From: Cellulomonas sp.
Lineage (GTDB): Bacteria > Actinomycetota > Actinomycetes > Actinomycetales > Cellulomonadaceae
NCBI GenBank assembly: GCA_012927595.1
Contig: JABBOW010000186.1
Location: 1 to 53,019 of the forward strand
Direction: 5' to 3'
DNA: 53,019 nt
Part shown: positions 41,990 through 51,022 of the stretch, piece by piece
How positions within the stretch are numbered: the stretch's first letter is position 1
Layout of the letters: each line of letters opens with the position of its first letter
The notes under the pieces: generated by a model
Seen by the model: only the letters and a program-made list of their open reading frames with translations
What the model was told of the DNA's origin: nothing
Database searches by the model: none
Program-made: the position numbers and the translations under genes

Positions 41990-44900
41990 GTGTCAGGCCC
42001 CTCAACAGTGCGCCCAGCCGGAACCGTGGACTCCAGAGACGCAAGTTCTCGCCTCCTGCCGTCAGTCGACGACGTGCGCGCGGCCTATGACGCAAGCACC
42101 GCCTATCGGGCTGCGGCGTCCGTGATCACCTCCCACGACCTGGCGACGTTTCTCAACAAACTTCCGGCCGATCGCCGGCGGAGGGTCATGTCGTCGATCG
42201 GCCTGCCTGCGGCGCGCAAGGTGACCACGTCGATGGCTGGAACGATCCTTTCGCGCTTGCGTGGCGGTGAGCATGTGCGTGCCGACGTCATCGCTGCGCT
42301 GCCCTCCGTGCGGGCTCCTTTCGAGGACCCACTCACCGAGGAGCAGTGGTTGGAGATCCTCTCTGCGGAGGAACACACGCCGCCCTCGACACTCGCCGCT
42401 CACCCTGAGTTGGCAGCCTTCCTGCGTGACGTCGCGTCCGTCGGCTCGAACCCGGCGCTGAGGCTCCCGCTCATCGACGCCGCCCTGCATGGGGGTGCAG
42501 GAGCGTGGTTGGCCCTGGCTCTTCTCGTCCCGCACGACCAGGGCGCGGCTGCCGCCTTCGAGCAGTTGCGCGCGCAATTCGACCACCTGCCGCCCGACGC
42601 ATGGGCCCCGAACCTCATTCAGCGACTCGCGGACCGCACGGTCGGCGGAGCCGGCCGAGACGACCTGTCGGCGGTCAAGGAGATCGCCGACGCCGCCGCG
42701 TCGACGCCGGCCGCCTCCACAGGCGAGCGCGGAGCGGAGCCGGGCGACGCCGAAGACAGCGGGGCAGTCGCGTACGGCGTCTGGCTGGCAGGCGCGTCCG
42801 ATGTGGAGCTGGTGGACGAGCATTGGGACGAGGCGGTGCAAGTAGCCGAGCGACTGGCAAAGGCCCTCCGGGCGGGCGGCCTTCCGCAGTCACATGACGC
42901 GACCTGGCTTCTTGAATTCGCCACCCGAGTCCGCGGCCTAGCCGCCGACCTCGATGTGCAGACCCGTGACGACCTGAGCGAGGCGCTCGCCGCGCTGAGC
43001 CGCCACGACGTCGATCCCACACGAATGTGGCTCCTACGGCTAGTCGAGTTGTCCGGACCGGAGGAGCTGGGCGAGTCGATCGCTGCCATCGCCTCGTTCG
43101 CGCGGGACGCCTCACTGCTGCCAGAACACGAGAGGGACGATGCCCTCCAGGCACTGCTTGTTCTGATTGACATGGTCGCGCGGCGTGAAGCTGCGCCTCC
43201 GATCAGCTTCGCGCTGCTGCGGGACGCCAAGCGTGATGCGAGCAGCGGTCTACCCGAGCAAGCGGATGTTGTCGAGGCCGCCGGTCTTGGGATGCTCCAC
43301 GTGCCAACGGCGCCCGACGTTCTGACAGATGTAGTCCTCAAGCCCGACTCGACAGCCGTCGAGGGCGGTAGCGACGAAGTGCTCGTGGCTGCGGTCGCGG
43401 CCGCGGAGCCTGCACCGGTCATGGTCGCGACGCCGGTCAATCATGAAGACCCGGTTGCGGATGAGGCCCAAGCACCCGACGAAGAGTCGGCACCGGCACC
43501 GGCACCGGCACCGGCACCGGTTGCGGCTCATACCGTCGCCGAATCGTCACCTGTTGTCGACGCAACCGTGGTCTCCACGTCGTTGCCGCCTGCGGAGTCC
43601 GACCTGTCGGCGGTCCTCAAGGGCGACCCGTGGTTGGAGGGTCAACCGCCGCTGATCGCTGAACTCATCGCGTCCGGGCGGGAGCGGATGGCCTACCTGG
43701 TCGGCGAGGCCTACGGGCTCGCCGAGCCTCGCATGTGGGCGCTGCGGCTGTTCTGCGCTGCGTACGGCTGCCGCGCCGAACGCGTCGTTCTGGAGTGGCC
43801 CGAGTTAATCCTTGAGGCAGAGCAAGTCAACCAGCTCAACGCCGACGACCGGAAGCTCTTGCTCGCCGCCACCGTCCGCCTCGCCCTGACGCTCGGGTAC
43901 TCGCCAATTGGACCGTTTGACCAGTTCGGCACCGAATCAGCGAGCGACGGGTATCCCGAGTCCGAGTCGATTCGGACTCTCGTCAGCCTCGCCGGCCGCG
44001 GATTCGTGCGTTCCCTTGAAGCCGTCGAAGCCGATTCGGTGCCCGACCAGTGGCACATGCTCGGTGCGGAGGCTGAACGCATGCACCGGGAACTTGCCCA
44101 CAAGCAAGTCAGTTACCAACGCGCGTCGAACATCGTTCACTACCTCGCCCGGGACAACCAGGTGATTGGTCGAGCGCTGCTCTCGCTCGTGGGAGTCGCA
44201 ACCTCAGAGGCGGCGGGCCGCAGCGGCGACGGGGCGTCCTGGGCTGAGATCAGGGAAATTACTCGCGACCTGAAGGACCTCGACACCGCCACCCGGTTCA
44301 TCGAATCCGCGGACTACGACGTGAGCAGCCCGCAGCAACGACGCAAGGCAATCATCGCAAGTGCCCGCGACAGCCTCTATCGAGCTCTCGGCGATGTTGC
44401 GGCACTGCTAGGCGATGCGCTCGCGCTGCGGTCGCGCACGCACAGCGCAACCGCGTCGAACCAGCCTGACGCCGGCGCATTCGCCGCGGCCCGCTCGGTC
44501 CTCGTCGATGTGGACATCACGTCAGTCGGGGACGCCGCCCTGCAGCGACTGATCGAGTGGGTCAGGTCCGAGAAGGCCGATTCGGCTCGCCATGAGCCCC
44601 TCGACGTCCTGCTTTTCGATGAGCTCGCTCCGCTCTTTGAAATCCCGCGTGACGAGTCCGGACGCCCGACGCGGCATCCCACGGCACAAGAGGTCGCCAT
44701 GCTCGTCGCCGGGCGCGACAGCCTCGAGGTCCTTCACGGGTACCTCCGCCTCGGGAATATCCAAGGCGCCGAGGCCTGGATGCTCCAGGCCGGGATCGAA
44801 CGGGACGACACGCTCGACGACGAAATCGCACTCGCCACCCGCGACGCGGCCGCGCGCCACCGGGACGCCTTGTATGCAGCGGACCGGGTCGTCTCCCGGC

Positions 44901-47900
44901 TACGCGCCCTCAAGGACGATGACATCGCCCGGGACCTCGCGCAGCAGCTCGACGAGCACCGCGACGCAGTCCCGGGCCGGGCCGACCTGAGTATCAGGTG
45001 TCTCGAAAGCATCCAGTCCCACGGCAGCGACACGTTCTCCCAAGCGCGAGAGACCCTGGTCCAGCGCGCCAACGCGCTCGCCGACCGGACCGACGCGCAG
45101 CGAATCCTGGGGCTCGTAGCCGAAGAGGACGAACCCCTGGCTGTCGAGTTCCTGACGTTCGCTGAGGCGGGCGAGGCCTTGCCCGACGTGCCGCCGCCGT
45201 CGGGCGACGACTTCGTGGCGTTCTTCCCAGGGGTCGTCGAGTGGGCCGTGGCAGCGGCGGAAGGCCAGGGCGCAGTGGATGCGGTCCGAGAGCACCTCGG
45301 TGCGCTCCGTGCCCCCGACAACCGCGTGCTGAACGAGGGCCTCACTGCCTGGACAGAACTTCGAGTGCGCCGTCAGGGTGCGCCCCAGGACTTCAGGTCC
45401 AGGGTCGATTCGGTCCTGCGCATGGTCGGCCTGATTCCCGCACCGCAGCAATTACGGGAGATCACCAAGACCCGCCGGGCTGGCTACACCTCCTACCAAG
45501 TGCGCGCCACACCCATCGGCGGCTCGTACGTGCCCAGTCTGGGAACCCAAGCGCGCGGCCAGTACGACATCACGCTTGTCTGGGACGAGGTCTCCCCACA
45601 GCGGCTGCTGCAGTTCATCGACGAGGACCGCCGAGACCGTGCACACCTCATCTTCTACTTCCGCACTCTCTCGGTAGCCGAGCGCATCGAGCTCCGTCGG
45701 CTCACCAGGAGCTCCGGGGTCGAGTTCTCGCCACTCGTCGTCGACGACCCGGTGGTCGCGTGGCTCTCCACTCGACCGGAAGCTAGTTGGAAAATCACTC
45801 AGCGTGTGACACTTCCGTTCACCACCCTGAACCCCTACACGCCGTTCGCCGGTGGCGAAGTCCCGGACGAGGTGTTCGTGGGTCGAGAGATCGAGCGTCA
45901 GTCGATCATCGACCCGACTGGTTCGTTGTTCGTCTACGGCGGACGGCAACTGGGCAAGTCCGCGCTCCTGCGCCGGGTCGAACGTGGCTTCACCCGCCAA
46001 CGCACCGAGGCGACCGACGACGAGCGGAATGCGGAGCGGCTGGCTGTCTACTTCGACCTCAAGACCGCTGGCATTGGCGAAGCGAGCCCGCCATCGGCGC
46101 TCTGGCCGAGCATCGCCCCGCGCCTTGTTGAACTCGACATCCTCCATCCCACCGGCGCGGGCTGGTCCGGTGAGACCGTCACGGAAGGCATCGCAGAGTG
46201 GCTTGAGGCAGACCCCTCGCGCCAGTTGCTGCTTCTGCTGGACGAATCCGACAACTTCCTGACTGCCGACGCGCGCGATGTCGGGAGGAACCGTCTCGGC
46301 GGGTTTCCCACCCTGCAGCAACTCAAGGGCCTGATGGAGCGCACCCACCGTCGCTTCAAGCCGGTCTTTGCTGGCCTCCATCAAGTGCAGCGCTTCCACG
46401 ACCTGCCCAACACGCCAGTAGCGCATGGTGGTCAGGACATACTGATCGGTCCGCTGAGGGTCACCGATGCACGTGAGCTCGTCAGGGACCCGCTCTACGC
46501 ACTCGGGTACGAGTTCGAGACGCGCGAGACGATGTGGCGGCTCCTGCGACTGACCAACTACCAGGCCAGCCTCATCCAGATCATCTGCGACGCGTTGGTC
46601 CGGCACGTGCGGGGCGCGGCACTGCCCGGCTCGGGCGGCCGGGTAGTGATCACCAACCGGCATGTCGACGAGATCTATGCCAAGCGCGAGGTCCGTGACC
46701 TGATCGCCCAACGATTCCGCTGGACGATCAACCTAGACAGTCGGTATCGGGTCATCGCGCTGGTCACGGCGCTATGGAGCTTCGACGCGCGCCCGGGCGA
46801 GATGTTCAGCGCGAGCGAGTTGCAGCGCGAGTGCGCCTACTTCTGGCCAGCAGCCTTCTCTCAGTCGGACCTGTCGAGCGCCGAGTTTCTGCGGTACTTG
46901 GACGAGATGACAGGACTCGGAGTGCTCCACCGACAGGGCGGCGACTTCGGGCTCCGGAGCCCGTCCGTGCTGGGCCTGCTCGGCACCCGTGACTCGATCG
47001 AGACCGAACTCATGGATGCCGAGAACTTCGAGCTCGACTACCAGTACAACCCCGCGGTGAACCGACGCATACTCGCGCGGGAAGAGCCCGGTCCCGAACG
47101 CCGGTCGCCCCTGTCGGACGCGGAGCTGGCCTTGTTGACCGTGCACGCTGAGGGCGCTCCGCGAATCCACGCCGTCATCGGGACGCCAGCATTGGGAATC
47201 GGGCGGGTATCCGACGCACTCACGATGGTTGCGGCTGATCGAGGCTTCACCTGCGTGACGGCCACGCCCGGGACGCTCGACACCCGGTTGCGCCGCAAGG
47301 AGTTGCAGCACGTCATCCTCGACCTCACCGACAAGGACGCCACTCAGCAGGACTTCCGGCGTGCCATCACCCGCGTGCGCTACTCGTCGGACAGGTTCGT
47401 GACCATCGTCGTCGACGCCAAGCGGATCCGGCATGTGCTGCCCGAGCTCGACGGAATCCCCCTCATTCGCCTCCGGCGCTGGTCCGCGGAGGGCCTTCAA
47501 TCCTGGCAGGATTCGCTGTTCTCCACGCCTCTCCTGCGCCAGCAGCTCAAGGCCGCGACAGGTGGATGGCCCGACCTCGTCGAGCGAGTCATGCACGCGA
47601 TCGCGCAGGGCTCGTCCCGCGAGGACGCACTGATGCACGTCGCCGCCGCGGTCCGCGACCCCAAGTCGGCTGTCGAGTTCCTGATCGCCACGCGCGTGGA
47701 CCCCGATGTCGCGCGGACGTGGAACAAATGGCTGGAGGACAAGCCCGCGACGTACGACGACGTGGAGGCCGCCGAATTCGGGCTGGCTGCGCGGACGCTC
47801 GTCGACCAGCTCCAGTTCTCGGACGTCCTTGACGAGCACCCGAGCGGTGGGTGGGTTCTTGATCGGCTCGTCCTCGAGGCGGCTCAGCAGCTCCCGTCAT

Positions 47901-47902
47901 GA
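41990..47902 (+). CDS. Giant STAND/AAA-type ATPase, candidate defence sensor
   Basis: This is a 1970-residue protein. Residues 1-480 and about 520-1200 are mostly alpha-helical, separated by an Ala-Pro linker (about 500-513, a 6-base tandem repeat). The ATPase core has an ORC/STAND-type box FVGRE (1296-1300), Walker A GGRQLGKS (1317-1324), Walker B LLLLLDESDN (Asp1418, Glu1419), a sensor-like GLHQVQRFHDLP, then a winged-helix-like segment. A second NTPase-like domain from about 1715 has GTPALGIGRV where a P-loop would be, lacking the Lys, and ends with a lid-like ATGGWPDLVERV. GTG 41990 is preferred because AAAGGAG lies six bases upstream; ATG 41984 abuts the site. The stop overlaps the next gene (ATGA). 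I do not recognise a named family; sensing with ATP-driven assembly is inferred. Confidence 0.8.
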   Translation: MSGPSTVRPAGTVDSRDASSRLLPSVDDVRAAYDASTAYRAAASVITSHDLATFLNKLPADRRRRVMSSIGLPAARKVTTSMAGTILSRLRGGEHVRADVIAALPSVRAPFEDPLTEEQWLEILSAEEHTPPSTLAAHPELAAFLRDVASVGSNPALRLPLIDAALHGGAGAWLALALLVPHDQGAAAAFEQLRAQFDHLPPDAWAPNLIQRLADRTVGGAGRDDLSAVKEIADAAASTPAASTGERGAEPGDAEDSGAVAYGVWLAGASDVELVDEHWDEAVQVAERLAKALRAGGLPQSHDATWLLEFATRVRGLAADLDVQTRDDLSEALAALSRHDVDPTRMWLLRLVELSGPEELGESIAAIASFARDASLLPEHERDDALQALLVLIDMVARREAAPPISFALLRDAKRDASSGLPEQADVVEAAGLGMLHVPTAPDVLTDVVLKPDSTAVEGGSDEVLVAAVAAAEPAPVMVATPVNHEDPVADEAQAPDEESAPAPAPAPAPVAAHTVAESSPVVDATVVSTSLPPAESDLSAVLKGDPWLEGQPPLIAELIASGRERMAYLVGEAYGLAEPRMWALRLFCAAYGCRAERVVLEWPELILEAEQVNQLNADDRKLLLAATVRLALTLGYSPIGPFDQFGTESASDGYPESESIRTLVSLAGRGFVRSLEAVEADSVPDQWHMLGAEAERMHRELAHKQVSYQRASNIVHYLARDNQVIGRALLSLVGVATSEAAGRSGDGASWAEIREITRDLKDLDTATRFIESADYDVSSPQQRRKAIIASARDSLYRALGDVAALLGDALALRSRTHSATASNQPDAGAFAAARSVLVDVDITSVGDAALQRLIEWVRSEKADSARHEPLDVLLFDELAPLFEIPRDESGRPTRHPTAQEVAMLVAGRDSLEVLHGYLRLGNIQGAEAWMLQAGIERDDTLDDEIALATRDAAARHRDALYAADRVVSRLRALKDDDIARDLAQQLDEHRDAVPGRADLSIRCLESIQSHGSDTFSQARETLVQRANALADRTDAQRILGLVAEEDEPLAVEFLTFAEAGEALPDVPPPSGDDFVAFFPGVVEWAVAAAEGQGAVDAVREHLGALRAPDNRVLNEGLTAWTELRVRRQGAPQDFRSRVDSVLRMVGLIPAPQQLREITKTRRAGYTSYQVRATPIGGSYVPSLGTQARGQYDITLVWDEVSPQRLLQFIDEDRRDRAHLIFYFRTLSVAERIELRRLTRSSGVEFSPLVVDDPVVAWLSTRPEASWKITQRVTLPFTTLNPYTPFAGGEVPDEVFVGREIERQSIIDPTGSLFVYGGRQLGKSALLRRVERGFTRQRTEATDDERNAERLAVYFDLKTAGIGEASPPSALWPSIAPRLVELDILHPTGAGWSGETVTEGIAEWLEADPSRQLLLLLDESDNFLTADARDVGRNRLGGFPTLQQLKGLMERTHRRFKPVFAGLHQVQRFHDLPNTPVAHGGQDILIGPLRVTDARELVRDPLYALGYEFETRETMWRLLRLTNYQASLIQIICDALVRHVRGAALPGSGGRVVITNRHVDEIYAKREVRDLIAQRFRWTINLDSRYRVIALVTALWSFDARPGEMFSASELQRECAYFWPAAFSQSDLSSAEFLRYLDEMTGLGVLHRQGGDFGLRSPSVLGLLGTRDSIETELMDAENFELDYQYNPAVNRRILAREEPGPERRSPLSDAELALLTVHAEGAPRIHAVIGTPALGIGRVSDALTMVAADRGFTCVTATPGTLDTRLRRKELQHVILDLTDKDATQQDFRRAITRVRYSSDRFVTIVVDAKRIRHVLPELDGIPLIRLRRWSAEGLQSWQDSLFSTPLLRQQLKAATGGWPDLVERVMHAIAQGSSREDALMHVAAAVRDPKSAVEFLIATRVDPDVARTWNKWLEDKPATYDDVEAAEFGLAARTLVDQLQFSDVLDEHPSGGWVLDRLVLEAAQQLPS

Positions 47903-49077
47903 GCATCCACAGCGACATCTGGCGCCTACCCGGGCCGGCGTCCTTCGTGCGCGACGTGGCAGCCGCGGCCGATGGCCGACACGTCGCCGCGATCCTCCCG
48001 CGGAAGCTGGCAAGCGACCAGGACTACGGGGACTCGCTGGCGGCGGCGCTCGTCGACGCGCTCCCGAACGGCAGCCGGCTCTACCCGTGGCCCACCGACG
48101 GCCCGTTGGTCCAAGCGCTCGGCGTCCAGGTCGCATTCGACGACCCCCCAGTAACCGTCCGACGCCTCATCACTCACCCAGACGTGGCCGGTAGGAAGTT
48201 CGTGTGCCTCGCGTCCGACCTCGATGAGGCACACCGCACTGAACTCGTCGGATTCGTCGGACGACTGGAGTCGGAGTCCCGGACCGTCCCCGCTGCTGAG
48301 CGCGGAGCGTTCGTCGTGGTGACCGACCGCGGCCACCTCCCCACCTACGCCGGCCAGGAGCGGTCGGAAGTCGCCTTGGCCAGCGTGTGGTACTGGAACC
48401 GCATCTCGCGGTGGGACGTGGCCGGCCTGCTCAACTCCCATGGCGCAGATGGCGGGGTCGACGGCGTGCTGCGCGAGGTTCGGCTCGAGACAGTGATCGA
48501 GGTGGCCAAATGGGACCTCGATCTCGCTCTGCGGCTCGCGGCGGAGTGGGACGGCAGCACAGCCCACCTCGCCGACCTGCTCGCTGCGGGCGCCCGGGAT
48601 GAGGGTCCTCTGACCGCTCGGAGAGGGCGACTGGACTCCCGGCCACCTGAGGCACTGTTGGACGCCTGGGACAGGATGATGATCGACGGTTGGCACGGTG
48701 CTCTAGCGGCATCGGCCGCCCTGGACGTCGAGGACCTCGACCGGCGCATGTGGAGCGCGCAGGCTCGAGTTCTCCTGCCATGGATCGAGCTGAGGCGGTC
48801 GGCCCTCGTGCGCGAGGTCGAGCGGCACCTCGGGCCGGAGCGCTGGCGCCGGGCGATCGACGATTACTGCGGTTCCTCCTCAGGCGTGGAGGGCAGCGAT
48901 CCGCTCGTCGAGATCGGAGCGCTCAAGCGAATCGTCTCCGGTCGCATCGGCGGTTCCAGTCCTGCCCTGCGGGACACCACGGCGGCTCTGCACCGCGCGC
49001 GCAACGACCTGGCGCACCTCAACTCGCTCCCGCAGGCCCGGCTGCAGAACCTTGTGAGTACGTGTGAGTGGCTGTAG
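47899..49077 (+). CDS. HEPN-motif protein coupled to the STAND ATPase, candidate RNase effector
   Basis: The 392-residue protein starts inside the STAND stop codon (ATGA), so the two are co-translated. Residues 1-190 look like an alpha/beta NTPase-like domain (HVAAILPRKLASDQDYGDSL, KFVCLASDLDEAH, AFVVVTDRGHLP) without a Walker A motif. Residues 200-392 are helical and end with HRARNDLAHLN, in which Arg368-Asn-x-x-x-His373 matches the HEPN ribonuclease motif (R, polar residue, x3, H) at the place where Swt1-type HEPN domains carry it. A metal-independent RNase role held in check by the partner is an inference. The C-terminus LVSTCEWL resembles the closing helix of HEPN domains. Confidence 0.75.
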   Translation: MSIHSDIWRLPGPASFVRDVAAAADGRHVAAILPRKLASDQDYGDSLAAALVDALPNGSRLYPWPTDGPLVQALGVQVAFDDPPVTVRRLITHPDVAGRKFVCLASDLDEAHRTELVGFVGRLESESRTVPAAERGAFVVVTDRGHLPTYAGQERSEVALASVWYWNRISRWDVAGLLNSHGADGGVDGVLREVRLETVIEVAKWDLDLALRLAAEWDGSTAHLADLLAAGARDEGPLTARRGRLDSRPPEALLDAWDRMMIDGWHGALAASAALDVEDLDRRMWSAQARVLLPWIELRRSALVREVERHLGPERWRRAIDDYCGSSSGVEGSDPLVEIGALKRIVSGRIGGSSPALRDTTAALHRARNDLAHLNSLPQARLQNLVSTCEWL

Positions 49078-49763
49078 CCCCTGAGGCGCACCCGCAGTCT
49101 GCCGGGCCACTTGCGAACGGGCCGCGGGTGCGTTCGACCCTGCGATGGAAGCAGACGCCACTCGACTCCGTTCTTGGCCAAGATGAAGGCGACCGGCCCT
49201 GGGAGCCATTCCGCGACGCAATTGCCGAGCTGGAGATCGCGCGTCCATTGTGCCGGCGCGCGGGCCGTTGGCCGGCAGCAACCTCAGCGGCCCACCGCCG
49301 CGACGGAGCGTCGACGCACACTGGACACGGCTGTCCATCTGACGAAGAAGTAGGCGCAGATCAACCGACTCGCGGCTGGCGGCCTGCGGCCTCTCCAACC
49401 CGGAGACCGCTGGCCAGCATTTCATATGCGCGGGTGTTGGTGGTCTCTTGCTCGACGGGGTCCTCACCGCGACCACTGCAGGGCGACGCCACAGCCTCGA
49501 GCTGCCACCCATGCGACCGGACCCCGACGACCCGCACTTGCTCGACTCGTTCCTCACCCAGCACGGGCCACGCCGGCGCCATGACCCTCGACGCGTACGT
49601 CGACAGCGACTGTAACCGGCCCCTGGCCGACCCGGCCGACTGCTCACCCTCGCCCGCGACGCCGTCACCTGAGGCCGCGCCCCAGGTCACCGGTCGGGGA
49701 CGTGACCGCCAACCCGGTCGTCGTCGCGACCTGAGTGGAATCACCACGAGTTGCAGGTCCGCC
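49078..49763. other. Degenerate non-coding stretch right of the STAND-HEPN pair
   Basis: This stretch of about 690 bases has no intact gene. Frames are open because of GC content but lack ribosome-binding sites and recognisable motifs, except for the integrase-like fragment at 49563-49604. The sequence looks like eroded mobile-element or cargo DNA. Confidence 0.5.
49563..49604 (+). pseudogene. Fragment of a tyrosine recombinase C-terminus
   Basis: The plus frame reads GHAGAMTLDAYVD. The His-to-Tyr distance (nine residues) equals that in the intact XerD of this window ([11 protein letters not shown]) and in phage integrases, where the box precedes the nucleophile Tyr. Upstream frames are broken. 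It may be what remains of the integrase for the tRNA-Leu-associated element, but at this length the match could be chance. Confidence 0.35.
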
Positions 49764-50096
49764 TCAGTAGTCGTCGTCGTCGTTGTCGTCGTTGTCGTTG
49801 TCGTTGTCGAACGGATCGAAGCCGTTGCGGACCGCCTCCAACGCGTCATTCATCCCGTTCGCGTATGCCTTGAAGTTCATCTGGACGGCTGACTTGTGGG
49901 TCGCGGCAAGGGTAGTGACCACTGCGGCCCCCGCCGCGAGTGCCGCGGCCCCAGCCACGACGGCCACGTTCTTCCACGGCCGGCCGGAACGCAGGGTGCT
50001 CACCTCGCCGTCAGGACGGCCGGTGACGTCAGGGCCGTAGGTCAGTTCGCCCTCCGCCACGACGCTCGCTTCGACCGGTCCGGTGTCTTCGTGCAT
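49764..50096 (-). CDS. Small single-span membrane protein with Asp/Asn-rich tail
   Basis: The 110-residue protein has a polar N-terminal region, one strong hydrophobic helix (AVVAGAAALAAGAAVVTTLA, about residues 44-63) preceded by basic residues, and a C-terminal segment that ends in about 15 nearly uninterrupted Asp and Asn residues before a final Tyr. The tail is encoded by repeated GAC/AAC codons. ATG 50096 follows GGAAGG; an ATG at 50132 is an alternative. No family is recognised. The acidic tail could bind Ca2+ or other cations. Confidence 0.6.
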   Translation of the reverse strand: MHEDTGPVEASVVAEGELTYGPDVTGRPDGEVSTLRSGRPWKNVAVVAGAAALAAGAAVVTTLAATHKSAVQMNFKAYANGMNDALEAVRNGFDPFDNDNDNDDNDDDDY

Positions 50097-50279
50097 GAGT
50101 TCGCGCCTTCCGTTCCGAGTTGCTCTCGCCACAGCGGCGACCAGCCGTCTCCCCCCTGGTAGTTGAGAGGGTCCGACGTCACGACCTGCCGCAGGTCAGC
50201 CCTGCCGCAGGTCAGGCCCAACGTCGGGCAGTCGTAGCACCCCAATGACTACATGGGGGAGCCGTCTCTCTTGGTGTGC

Positions 50280-50453
50280 TCAGCTGTCCTCTCGTGCCTT
50301 GGGCCAGACACGCTGGGTCTCACGATTGGGGGGGCCGGAGACGATCACATCCCTGTCGTAGAGCGTGTTGCAGTTGCTGCACACCATCTTGTTGACGCTC
50401 TTCGGTTGCACCGTGTGCCGTCCGCAGACGTGGCACTTGTAGCCCCTGGCCAT
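50280..50453 (-). CDS. 57-residue zinc-ribbon protein
   Basis: This short gene encodes ARGYKCHVCGRHTVQPKSV after the start Met, followed by KMVCSNCNTLYDRDV and a charged tail. Two CxxC pairs (CHVC and CSNC) spaced 18 residues apart form a probable zinc ribbon. The ATG at 50453 follows AGAGGTGG at a good distance. No enzymatic motif is present. Such small zinc ribbons often bind nucleic acid, but no function can be assigned. Confidence 0.68.
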   Translation of the reverse strand: MARGYKCHVCGRHTVQPKSVNKMVCSNCNTLYDRDVIVSGPPNRETQRVWPKAREDS

Positions 50454-51022
50454 GACCCGCCACCTCTCGTCCGTCCCGCCAGAATGGCGTGGTCTGAGGC
50501 TAACAGATATATACCCGCCGCACCATGCCTCTGACCTGCGCTTTCGTTCGATACAGATCGCAATTATTAATATCGACTATATCCCCGCAGGTCACAGCGT
50601 TGCTGGCGTGCTTAATTGCCTTGCCGTAGAAGACTGCTCCAGACCTCGCGAACCGCAGCGGTTCGACAGCAGCCGGACATGCTCAGTTGCCGACCTGGAC
50701 GGACGTGAAGTCGATGTGGGAACGTGGCGCGCGCCGCATCGCGGTCGACGGCGGCGTGACGGCGTTCCTCAGCGCGGACCACTTCTCCGCGCCCCGTGGC
50801 GTTGAGCATCATCGGAGTCCTCGTGGATCAGTTGCTTGGATACTGATCCTGAGGACCTCGACCTAGACCACCGCGCAACGCGCCTCACCAGCGCGTTGCC
50901 CTACACCCACCAGATCTGCGAAGAGCCCCAAGACCTGGCCCGGCCCGCGCCGCAGACAGCGCGCCTCCGCGGAGAAGAGGGCGTCGCCAGAGCCCGACGA
51001 GATGAGTCGTCAAGCCGATCTA
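50454..51022. other. Non-coding stretch with AT-rich island and a codon-like fragment
   Basis: The left part (about 50505-50595) is strikingly AT-rich for this genome (ATATATAC, AATTATTAATATCG) and contains TCGATA...TATCGA half-sites. It may hold the promoter of the zinc-ribbon gene. At 50681-50866 the plus frame reads QLPTWTDVKSMWERGARRIA and then VDGGVTAFLSADHF with strong third-position GC and a TAG stop, but no start or ribosome-binding site is seen. This suggests a truncated gene remnant. Confidence 0.45.

Noticed and set aside
43490..43522. Short 6-base tandem repeat inside the STAND gene as a phase-variable tract
   Set aside because: The unit is six bases, so copy changes keep the reading frame; it simply encodes an Ala-Pro linker.
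41984..47902. The giant gene as a BREX BrxC/PglY homologue
   Set aside because: No PglX methylase, PglZ or Lon-like gene lies nearby, and the domain order with an FVGRE-type ATPase late in the protein gives no support for that assignment.
49068..49892. Long plus-strand frame with a poly-Val stretch overlapping the membrane-protein gene
   Set aside because: The Val run is the antisense of the Asp/Asn codons of the membrane protein, and the rest has no ribosome-binding site or motif.
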